Under the pieces are notes generated by a model. It was not told the DNA's origin. It saw only the letters and a program-made list of their open reading frames with translations, and ran no database searches. From the NCBI GenBank assembly GCA_014621425.1, contig JAANBB010000650.1, positions 1-17,711 on the forward strand: 17,711 nt of DNA. The letters run 5' to 3'. This DNA comes from Cylindrodendrum hubeiense. Lineage: Eukaryota > Ascomycota > Sordariomycetes > Hypocreales > Nectriaceae. Below are positions 9,941 to 17,711 of the stretch, piece after piece (positions within the stretch are counted from its first letter, which is position 1; each line of letters opens with the position of its first letter). The position numbers were made by a program, and so were the translations under genes.

Positions 9941-10877
9941 TCAAGGGGCTTCATGAACTCCAGGTTGACTCTTCGCAAACTCTGGATATACCACATGGTG
10001 GCCCGCTAACTCGACAGGATGTACTATAGGGTCGTCGGCCAACTCGGCCTTGTAACCACCTATAATGCTCATGGATTGCTGCCGCTCATCTTGAGGTTTG
10101 GTCGGCTCGTCCCCGCCTCCAACTCGCCTCCTTCGCCTCTTTCGCGAGCGTTTCCAAGCCACAAATCCAGCACCTCCGAGGAACAAGGAACCACCAATCA
10201 ATGCACCAACCGCTATACCAGCAGTTACCCCTCCAGGTAGTCCCGAATTACTGGCCTCTGAGCCTGGGCTTGTGGACTCGCTTGAGGGCGGACTAGTCGC
10301 CGTAGATTGCGAGGTATCCGTTTCGCTCGAGAGAAATAACGAAGTTGTCGAGACGGCTCCAGTAGATGTCGTTCCAACGGATGTCGTTCTAGTAGATTTC
10401 GCCCCAGCAGATGTCGTGTCGGATTTCGGGGCGGTAACATTGAAGCGCTGAGACCCACGTATTGCGTCGCTATCGCCAGGCGGATTTAACGTAAACCAAC
10501 CGACGGCGTCCTCGTCATCTTTCGTAAACCCGGCGGGATCATACGCAGCCTCCCAAGTGTAGCGATTCGTTGTTATGTTCTCTGTGAATCTCGGTGAGCG
10601 GACTGTATGGGAATTTTGGAACGGAGCATCTCCTACCAGCCAAGTAGACCGATTGGATCATGTTGTTGGCAAGTTGTTGGACATAGGCAAGAGTGATCTC
10701 GTCGAGATCAGTTTCCCATGTAACTGTGATCGTGGCCCCGGTCTCATAGCGAATATTGTTGCTCGTATTCTCGTCGACTTCCTTGTCGAAATTCGGGGGA
10801 CGAATGAAGCTGGTGGTTCCACGCACCGCGGGCGCGAAGACGGCAAAGGCCAGGCCGTAAAGTAGAGGCAAAACCAT
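9941..10877 (-). CDS. Single-pass surface membrane protein with Ser/Thr-rich stalk (2 exons)
   Basis: Minus-strand exons 10877-10637 and 10581-9941 join in frame to 882 nt, 293 aa; the intron is 55 nt, GT..CAG. Residues 1-20 are a signal peptide ending AVRG. Residues 21-131 form a compact ectodomain (YETGATITVTWETDLDEITL, then TWEAAYDP and RFNVTAP) with N-glycosylation sequons at N37, N82 and N128. Residues 133-192 are a Ser/Thr-rich, probably O-mannosylated stalk with repeated TTSxG-like units. Residues 198-223 form one Gly/Ala-rich transmembrane helix, followed by a strong stop-transfer cluster KRSRKRRRRR (224-233) and a 60-residue cytosolic tail. This layout resembles fungal cell-wall stress sensors of the Wsc/Mid2 type, but there is no WSC cysteine domain and I cannot assign a family. 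Surface sensor or adhesion roles are inference. The ATG is the first one before the signal peptide. Confidence 0.85.
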
Positions 10878-11794
10878 TGCCTCGGAGTGAAATAGATTCA
10901 CGGAATTAAAATAATTAAAAGTTATGGGGCATGGATCCGGGTTCCTGTACACTCGCTCTCGGGTCTCCGGGCTGAGCCACGAGCAGGAAAGAAACAGAGT
11001 CAGTAAGGAAACCTGAAAGCGACTGTTGGGTGCTCGTCCGGTTTTATTAATACGTACATGCATGTGCTGTCCCAGGCTGGCCAGGCCACATCCCTGGCCG
11101 CTTCTATGGGGACGGACCGAAGACCATGATTGCCGAGCGCTTAGGGTTGGTACGTGCCTTTCCATACGAGGCTTAGCTGGGTCAAAACTCCCCTGCTCCG
11201 TCTGCTCATCATGTTAAGCTTTGCTCAGGCACAGTTACAGATCGGGATTAGGCTAAAGATGCCCGCTCAGCCCCAGTGCTGCGACCAATTGTGCGAGCAG
11301 GCATCATGGGTCTCCGACGTAGGCGCGCGCCAGGGTGCCTCAGATTCTCGACTCTCATTGGCAAGCTGTGCTACGTTGTTAGACGCGACCATGACATGAA
11401 ACACTTGTCTTGGCGTCGCGTGTTGTAAAATACGATACCTGTTTATTATAAAGAGTGCCAGGGTGAGTGTCTTATTAAAGGCAGGTATCTGTGCATTGTG
11501 AACTGTTCACTTGGCAAAACCAGAGATTGTGCTTGCCGCCTGCTTGTAGTAGGTGTCTGACTTCCACTTGACCACTAGTACTAGCCTTACTGCTTTGTAT
11601 CTAGGGACTAACTCTTACTGCACGATTATTTTATTACACTTGCAGTAGTAATGAGTTCGTAGAGCCTTGAACGAGTGCGCAAACACCTATTGAGATGTGC
11701 GAGAATGCGCTCCAGGCAAAACGAATCTCACCTCTACCAATAGCAAAAGCTAACTCTAGGGTAGCATGGTTGATCCTGACGAAAAACTTGAGTA
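10878..11794. other. Intergenic region upstream of the surface-protein gene
   Basis: The first part is the promoter of the minus-strand surface-protein gene; an AT-rich patch at 10900-10920 is the only core-promoter-like element seen. A 208-aa minus-strand ORF (10539-11165) is an upstream extension of the gene's own frame through its signal peptide and into its intron; the internal ATG at 10877 gives a proper signal peptide and is preferred. GC content drops after about 11400. An 8-bp inverted repeat pairs GATACCTG (11434-11441) with CAGGTATC (11482-11489). No other gene is supported. Confidence 0.45.
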
Positions 11795-12260
11795 ATGGAC
11801 TAACAATTGTGGCCCCCATTGACGCAGTATTGAGAGCAGTTTCGCTCGCCAGCTCCATATTTGGGTCGCTTGTTTCGATTCTCCAGTATTTCAACTATGT
11901 ACAGCTGGGGAATAATTTTAAAAGCGATCTCACCAAATACATCGAGCAGATCACGGTATGCGGTTTGGGGCGAAACCCATGATGCGGGGAGCGACGCAAT
12001 TCTGAGGATCCATTGCAAGCACTGAGCCAAAAGACAGACGGTGTTGGTTCAAAGCGAAACTCATGGCCCAGAAAGACAAATTGGCAATTATACGAGAAGC
12101 AGCATTTGACATTCCCCTAGAACTGTCTTTAACACTCTCAGCATTCTCGGGGCCCTGTTCCCAAATGCCATGAAATCTCAGAGGTATCTTTGCACCCTTG
12201 AAGTCAAAGCACTACAGGGCGAAAATGAGAAGACTACAGATACTCAGCTAAGCAAGTGAA
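11795..12260 (+). pseudogene. Decayed HeLo-domain gene (HET-S/prion-inhibition type), frameshifted relic
   Basis: HeLo domains are N-terminal helical, membrane-active cell-death domains of fungal incompatibility proteins such as HET-S. Pieces of one appear in order here but in different frames. The frame read from ATG 11695 contains LVSILQYFNYVQLGNNF (about 11868-11918), matching the family's conserved xxFxYIQLGRxFG segment, and stops at 11980. Near 11957 a second frame reads VWGE, recalling the family's RWGEA. Around 12075-12110 a third piece reads TNWQLYEKQHL, recalling the KxxWALYxKKHF helix, and about 12139-12259 reads ALFPN followed by CTLEVKAL, as in the LFPA..LC..EV end of the domain. 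Stops (for example TGA near 12024 and TAG at 12118-12120) and frame changes separate them. No ATP-binding domain or prion motif follows. An intron could explain one frame change but not all of them. The assignment is from recalled family patterns, so moderate. Confidence 0.55.
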
Positions 12261-12409
12261 GCAGATAAAAATCTAGTGTTATTCAAGCTCTCCGGCATGC
12301 AGTCATTACCAGATGAAGCAGGCAAGGTTATGTACGGACAGAGTGAGATGGGAGTTCAATTTTTTACCATGTCGATTTTGTTGCCCATGACTTTTGTGGT
12401 CAGATACCT

Positions 12410-12680
12410 GTCAACAGGCTTAGCCACAACTACGATATCGCGATTATCAAGGTTCGTTTGAGGGTATTATGGGGAAACACATGAGGAAAGGGGGGCCTAA
12501 ACTAGGTTTCTTGATGAACAAGTTCCAACCCCCTGAACCAAGGTTTAGGCCAACCGCATGATGAACAGGGTGTGAGGGCAAATAAGAGGGTAGGTATAAG
12601 TAGCCCGCAAGGGAGCTTTGTACACTCACTCTGTTCATTCTTACAAGTGCATCACCCTGGGTATCCCAATTCCCGCGACA
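12410..12680 (+). mobile_element. Possible solo LTR fragment of a retrotransposon
   Basis: The plus strand has a TATA-like GGTATAAGTAG (about 12592-12602) followed roughly 80 bp later by a sequence ending CCCGCGACA. The region opens at about 12409 with TGTCAACAGG, so ends TGT..ACA are possible. Upstream of the TATA-like box, GGCCTAAAC and GTTTAGGCC form an inverted repeat (about 12495-12555). This resembles the U3-R-U5 order of a Copia-type LTR. No clean 5-bp target-site duplication flanks the ends I chose (ATACC left, GGTAG right), no second copy or reverse transcriptase is in the window, and no primer-binding site is convincing, so the call is weak. Confidence 0.25.
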
Positions 12681-13599
12681 GGTAGACCTACTAGAGTGGT
12701 AATAACCATCCATCTGAGAAGTGAGTACCTCTGGTGCTGTGAATGCGTAAACTGACCATGTCGTCCATATTGAGGTGCTTGGCTGTGAAGAACCATGTCG
12801 ATTACCCAGCTGCGTGATAGATCGTTCAATTCAGCCCTTGCTCATCTCGCTTGACTCATGGGTCTTCAACTTACCTAGTTGATTACTAGTGATGAATGGG
12901 ATGGGGATATAATATGCTATTATTTGTTAACACAGACCCGGTGGCCATGCTGTATGCTTGGAATTGATAGATTAACTCCTGGGAAATCTAGGTTCTGGCC
13001 GGATGGGAGAACTTCCATGTTCTCCTACATCATTCACTTCAGCGTGATAATTGTTAAATCATGTTCGAGCTCTAAATCATCCACTCGATTATCTATGGGA
13101 ATTAATGAGAATTAAACTCGTCTTTCGTCAAAACGGGATATGAAGCAGAGTGGATGACTCACGTATTCGCACTCGGATATTTAATACACCAGAAGCGGGA
13201 GCGAGACCGACGAAAAATATGCCTGACACCTGTGTGCCTATATGGTGCGGTAATTGCAGGCAAGTAAAGCAAGAAAAGGGGTTCTCAATACGCCCCAGTC
13301 TCATCTCCCATCAAGCCGTGCTCTAACCTCATGTGAAACCCCACGGAGAGAAGGGAGTAACCCAGTGCTGGTGCTGTACGAAGCAGCCGTCGAAGTTAGT
13401 TCCTTGTCTATGAAACCATGGACGCAACAAAATGTTGGTGAGTGTCAGCTCCAAGCGAGGGATCCTTGCTGGATTTGGTGAGTCCATATCTAAGAATTAC
13501 TAATAACAATACAACACTACAACACTAAAAGTTCATAATTAAAGGCATCCTCATAGATATTCAAGGCACCCTCAAAACAGAATGACTTGGCCTGAAAGC

Positions 13600-14320
13600 T
13601 AAGGATGTTGCACTGCTCTCGTGAGTTTGTCTGGCTTAAAGCGATGCACGAGTTTCGAAGACTCGATGCCGGCTTTCAATACTTCCTCGGCCCCGGTCTC
13701 AGTTAAAGTAGGTAATAATTCTATTGACACATTGTTACTACCCATACAACCACGCTGGTAAGCACTGCAAACGTAGGCCAGGGAACAATAGTGCTACAGC
13801 ATTCACCACACACTCGTATCGAGTACACTATGGTCAGAGCAGCAAGGAAGAAATCTGCGTCTAGTTGGGTGCCGTAAGCACCATAGACTTTAGGAACACT
13901 CCCCGACTCGTCTTCTACAAGATCCATCGTCGATCGAGCCAACGGCTGGATCTTGAAGGTCACTTCGACAGCTTCATTGTCCACCATCGAGCCCGAAAGG
14001 ACTTGCTATTACAAAGATGCATTACTATATATGTACAAGTAGAGATGTTAAATGGAAAATGGGGTGCTGATGATGGAAGGAAACATACGGCTCAGCATTT
14101 ACTGTATTCCCCATCTCGGGATATGTAGGTGGAACTTTTTAAATACACTACCATGAACTAGCCCCTCGTGTCGGACTACTTTCATGACTACAAGGGCGAT
14201 CGTGGCAAATTTATGCCCAAGTCTCTTAACATGAACCTTTCCGGCTACCAACAAGGAATTTACGGACAAGTTCGGAACAACATCCACATCGAAAACATTA
14301 CTAGCAGAGGACGCGCACAT
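13600..14320 (-). pseudogene. Weak coding relics, unassigned
   Basis: Three protein-like stretches lie in order on the minus strand in different frames. The frame 14320-14099 contains NLSVNSLLVAGKVHVKRLGH and then LVHGSVFKKF, which recalls the end of hotdog-fold (4HBT/PaaI-like) thioesterases. The frame 13987-13721 reads EVTFKIQPLARSTMDLVEDE. A third, about 13733-13600, reads ELLPTLTETGAEEVLKAG and then VHRFKPDKLTR before a stop. They cannot be joined into one gene with clear introns, and a plus-strand ORF (13865-14128) overlaps part of them. They may be remnants of one or more broken genes, or chance. The thioesterase hint is recollection of a family pattern only. Confidence 0.2.
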
Positions 14321-15285
14321 CGCTGCTACTGACTCTCGATGTAATCATTATAGCTAACTGCGTATGGCATATACTACGTAGTAAGAACTAACAGGCAGGA
14401 ACCTGGTAGTTGGGTAAAACGTGTCGTTGCCCGTGGACATCGCTTATGGAGCGGGGCTGGTAGGCTTTGCATACGTGCAGGGAGCTAAGCAACATGTCAA
14501 AGGATCTAGATGGTCTTGCGCTAGTACCACCAGTATATAAGCTTTTCCATAGGGTTAATGAAGCATCAAATGAAGAGTCATGAGTCTGAGGGTCAACTCT
14601 CAAGAGACCCGTGAACTAGATACCAAACAAAGAACGGACAAATCCTGAACATATGAGACTTGAGTCGAATCCGGGGCCCGAATGCATGATAAAACAATCC
14701 AGGGAGATGGTTCATGATCTATTTCAACAAACCATGTCCCAGCCATCATGGCACTAGCACGGTCACAATTCTCATTTTCCGAGACTCAAACCGAAGAGAT
14801 GTTCCAAATATCATTAACCGATGGTTATTCACGTACACAATGGGGGGTATGATATCACAAAGTAAAGAGTTCCCCATGACACTATTCTATCCCCTCACCA
14901 ACATTATGTCAGAGGCCGGGAAGAACGAGGCCCCAAACACTGAGGCAGGCCCACCACAGCTGTAGTTGCCTCTCTTCAAAATGAGGCTCTCGCAAAACTA
15001 CCTGCCACAAAGCAGCAATGCGAGAAAATAACCCACCACTGTGCCTGTTGCATTATCTCTTCGCACCCACGTGAACCGGCTTCGAGGATGTCACGGAAGA
15101 AGAGAGCCGCCTGTTAGGAGAGCTATTGAATTAGCAGGACTGGAGCCAGAAGATGTACAAGACCTAGAAACAGTTCGCACAGCCATAAATTGTGTGATGA
15201 TTAAATAGCGACAACAAAATCTAGGTTTCGAGTTGGGTCATGAGATAATGCTACGTCGAGCCAGGTTGAGAACGAGTAAAATATA

Positions 15286-15332
15286 GGGTAGCTAAGAAGT
15301 TTGTAATCCTATTGTACACTTCTTCCCTACCC
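15286..15332. repeat. Hairpin with 15-bp arms
   Basis: GGGTAGCTAAGAAGT (15286-15300) and ACTTCTTCCCTACCC (15318-15332) are inverted repeats matching at 13 of 15 positions, with a 17-nt loop. It sits in AT-rich, gene-empty DNA. A tiny MITE-like remnant or a transcribed hairpin are both possible; no target-site duplication is evident. Confidence 0.5.
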
Positions 15333-16322
15333 ATTTCAACTGCTTTCCTGATTTTATTCTGGTACAGATTATGGAAATGAGAAACAGATTCATGAATTTG
15401 CCTCTTTACTCTACTTGTTTGTCATGATCCAGTCTGCGAGTAATAGATACATCGGAATGTACTTAATTTTCATCGCCACATGGACTAAGCGTGCTACGGT
15501 AAGTCGAAAGTGTCTCAAAACCGTTGTTTAGGTAAGGATTAAGTCTCTTCTGAACTCATTTTCCGTACCCGACTGTCTCGATGCGACGCCAATAGTGCGC
15601 TGTGACTCCATACTCTCCTCCTCGCGAGGCAATTGATCTTAATTTATTTACGGTGCCGCTCGAGGTTGGCCCAGCAACTCGGGTCACCGGAGCGTGAGAG
15701 AAACCTTTTGCGAGCGTGTCTGGCGCGACAGGTGGCCTGGCAATGGAACACAGGGTTCGAATCCGCAGTCGGAGAGCTCGACTGAAGCGGTGGGCCAGGC
15801 TGGCAAAAAGTCGGGATGCTACTGTTGATGGTTCACCGGGAATTGAATGGCGGTGTGCTACGCAAGCGCGCGCTCGGATGGTGCGAACCCGGTAAGTGTC
15901 GGGGGCTCAGCGTCCGACTTACCACAATAGGAGACACGGTTCGTCAGGCTAGCAAAGGCGCCTGCTCAAAAGAATTGTTGGTGGTTGGTGATTGTCTGCA
16001 GACGTTGGTCTCTCCGCCTCCGTCAACTGTCTTGCAAGTCATTCGGGAAATTGTGGGTAGAGTTGCTGGGTATTGGCTTGGGATTGGGATACGTCGAAAA
16101 CTACACATGTACAGATCAGATGTACATATTCCCCAGGATGGGCCGTTGTTGCAGTCCCACTGGCGCCCGTCCCGTATGAGACAATGTGTGGGGAATGGTG
16201 CCGGCAGCACCTGTGGCCGTGACGGTGACGACAGTGTGTCTCTTACGATTATGTACGGCCTAATGAGGCGACAGGCCATTGAGCGATTTATTCGGTACTG
16301 ACAGCTCCGGAGCTCTGTGACG

Positions 16323-16355
16323 CCGTCTGTGACCCGTCTGTGGCCCGTCTGGGAC
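16323..16355. repeat. 11-bp tandem repeat, three copies
   Basis: CCGTCTGTGAC, CCGTCTGTGGC and CCGTCTGGGAC follow directly, with a decayed fourth copy after 16355. It is a GC-rich minisatellite in non-coding DNA. Confidence 0.6.
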
Positions 16356-16497
16356 CCCGTCCGTACGGCGAGGAGGCGCTAGAGTCAGGTGGTGCCAACA
16401 GTTCAAGTGCTTCTGCATCCCAGAAGATGCAGACTTAGCCTGGTGCTAGCATCCGCCGTTCCGCTATGAACCCCAGCCACTGCAGTGTATGAGCCCC

Positions 16498-16519
16498 AGT
16501 GACCCCCCAGTGACCCCCC
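16498..16519. repeat. 11-bp perfect tandem duplication
   Basis: AGTGACCCCCC occurs twice in a row, preceded by a partial copy ending CCCC. It has the same 11-bp period as the array about 150 bp upstream but a different sequence. Confidence 0.6.
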
Positions 16520-17259
16520 GGAGCGGACTGGGCTGATCTGCTGATATGTGGGCGCCAACCTCCAGGGAGCAGTGGGACCTGTCAGTGGCGGAGACGGGGG
16601 AGACGGGAGGGGTAGGTATGATCCGACCACTGATTCTCCCATATGTCTCGTCGTTGACGATATCACACGAACCGCCGCAGAGCCAGTGTAAACAAACAAG
16701 CAGACCAGCGGATGGATCGCCCGTCCTATGGGAGCTCCTCGGTCTATCTGTGTGCATCTATGGCCTCCAGTGCCCATTGACTACGTAGCAGGCCCCTGTA
16801 GCGACCGCCCTGTCGCGTTTAGGCCCAGGCAGACCGGAGCCAGAAAACAACCGGCGCGGGAACGCGTGCTGCAGGGGTTGTCTGCTCTCTGCACGGCAGC
16901 TGTCGTTTCTCAGGCCGTCGAATGACCTGTCACGCACTGGCGCTCAAGGACCCTGAGGTTTAACTTCGCTGCGGGGTAGAATGTGTGTCAACCATCGTCA
17001 GTGGTGTGCTTTTCCTTCGAGGTCGTGGAATGGCTTCATTGGCCGCCCTCGCGCGCGCCGAGTCCACGCAGCAGCAGCCCATAGGTTCCATGCACAATTT
17101 CCAGGTGTGATCACCAGCCTTCCACCGAGAGGCCGCTTGATGGGAAACCTGCTCCCCGGTACGCTAGTGTGGCGTGCTCGAGAGCAGGCACCCGTGAGTC
17201 GAGGGGGGATGAATCGGTCAAGACTGACAGCCTCGACCCAGACCCATGATATCCATGGA

Positions 17260-17405
17260 TATATAAGAGCTGATATCTCCTGCGTCTTGACAACAACAAT
17301 CATCCACTACTCCAGCCTTCCACAGCAACATTAATACTTCAACCAACCGCACTCGCCTCGTCCCTTAACCCCCACACTTCCTCCTCCACCCTTTCTACTC
17401 TCAAC
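17260..17405 (+). promoter_or_regulatory. Core promoter and pyrimidine-rich leader of the right-edge gene
   Basis: TATATAA at 17260-17266 lies about 140 bp before the ATG at 17406. After it comes a leader rich in CAA and CT runs (17290-17405), ending TCTCAACATGG, a good fungal start context (CAACATGG). CT-rich leaders of this kind are known from well-expressed filamentous-fungal genes, so strong expression is inferred. Confidence 0.65.
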
Positions 17406-17711
17406 ATGGCGTGGTTCGATGACTCCTGGGATGTCCAAGAGACTGGTAAGCCCTACTCCGTTGCAAAGGCGTTTCAACGACTAACAAAGGCTTGCAGATG
17501 TCTCTGCCGCTGGAAAATACGGAGATGTGGTCCAACAAGCAATTGCTCTTTTGACCAAGTCCAAGGCCGAAGCCAAGCTTGTCCACGACCTTTTGAAGCA
17601 CCTCTCAGAAGCCTCAGCAGAGGTTGAGACTCTGGAGAAGGCCAAGACCGATCTCGAAAGCCAACTTGCCGCTGCCAAGGCCGAACCCCCCACCGAGGCC
17701 GAGGTCGAGAC
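17406..17711 (+). CDS. Uncharacterised coiled-coil protein, N-terminal part (cut by window edge)
   Basis: Exon 1 is 17406-17445 and exon 2 starts at 17498 and runs past the window. The 52-nt intron has GTAAGC, a perfect ACTAACA branch site near 17490 and ends GCAG. The visible 84 residues begin MAWFDDSWDVQET, which is acidic and aromatic with no signal peptide. They continue with KYGDVVQQAIALLTKSKAEA and then a heptad-patterned segment from about residue 35 to 73 (LLKHLSEASAEVETLEKAK, LESQLAAAKAE) that should form a coiled coil, and reach an acidic Pro/Glu stretch at the edge. The codons are rich in GCC, AAG and CTC, fitting a well-expressed gene. I do not recognise the family, and a cytosolic location is inferred only from the lack of a signal. 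Confidence 0.85.

Larger units (their letters stand above)
12261..17259. other. Gene-empty region with relics and small repeats
   Basis: No intact gene can be supported across these 5 kb. From 12261 to about 15650 the sequence is AT-richer and no frame exceeds about 90 codons; it holds the LTR-like fragment, weak coding relics and a hairpin listed separately. A plus-strand stretch at 14970-15117 (beginning SLQNEALAKLPATKQQ) and its neighbour ending with TAG at 15206-15208 read a little like protein but are too short to assign. From 15650 GC rises. The 161-aa plus-strand ORF 15816-16301 is the longest, contains no recognisable motif, and is overlapped by an opposite 111-aa ORF, so I leave it uncalled. 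From 16900 to 17259 lies the promoter of the last gene, with an ATTGG (inverted CCAAT) at about 17038. Confidence 0.45.

Noticed and set aside
15754..15764. GGTTCGAATCC, a perfect RNA polymerase III B-box/T-loop sequence, suggesting a tRNA gene
   Set aside because: Only the two innermost T-stem pairs form, no matching 7-bp acceptor stem is found, and no convincing A-box or anticodon arm lies upstream.
15816..16301. 161-aa plus-strand ORF with a possible GTAAGT donor inside
   Set aside because: The candidate intron (about 15892-15930) would be only 39 nt, too short. No motif is recognised, and the opposite strand is open as well.

Overview
The window looks like nuclear DNA of a filamentous ascomycete, probably a Sordariomycete-type mould. 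Protein genes are split by short introns (about 52-76 nt) with GT..AG ends, and several introns carry a CTAAC-type branch site. There are no operons or ribosome binding sites. The protein families are typical of moulds: a lactose-permease-type sugar transporter, a DXD glycosyltransferase with a type II membrane anchor, a small secreted protein, a Ser/Thr-rich single-pass surface protein and a decayed HeLo domain. The assignment to class is an inference; no marker gene is present.

Layout. Positions 1-536 are non-coding and hold a 40-bp tandem repeat. On the minus strand, 537-2296 encode a complete MFS sugar transporter (3 exons, 539 aa). About 2.9 kb of intergenic DNA follows, with the transporter's TATA box and a 15-bp palindrome containing CCG-N3-CGG. 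On the minus strand, 5312-6733 encode a complete GT34-like glycosyltransferase (3 exons, 429 aa). A spacer of about 1.1 kb leads to a plus-strand gene at 7882-8642 for a small secreted protein (4 exons, 189 aa, my model). A GC-rich spacer (8643-9940) holds a perfect 10-bp hairpin and a 19-bp duplication. On the minus strand, 9941-10877 encode a signal-peptide plus single-TM surface protein (2 exons, 293 aa).

From about 10.9 to 17.2 kb I find no intact gene. Inside this stretch are a frameshifted HeLo-domain relic (about 11795-12260), an LTR-like promoter fragment (about 12410-12680), weak minus-strand coding relics (13600-14320), a 15-bp-arm hairpin (15286-15332) and GC-rich minisatellites (16.3-16.5 kb). 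The right edge cuts a plus-strand gene for a coiled-coil protein (17406 onward) that has a clear TATA box and a pyrimidine-rich leader.

The intact genes do not form an obvious pathway. Transporter, glycosyltransferase, secreted protein and surface protein all concern sugar uptake or the cell surface and secretory route, but they are far apart and alternately oriented, so I infer no functional cluster. The most unusual content is the gene-empty 11.4-15.7 kb segment with relics of a HeLo cell-death-type gene, and the unassigned small secreted protein.
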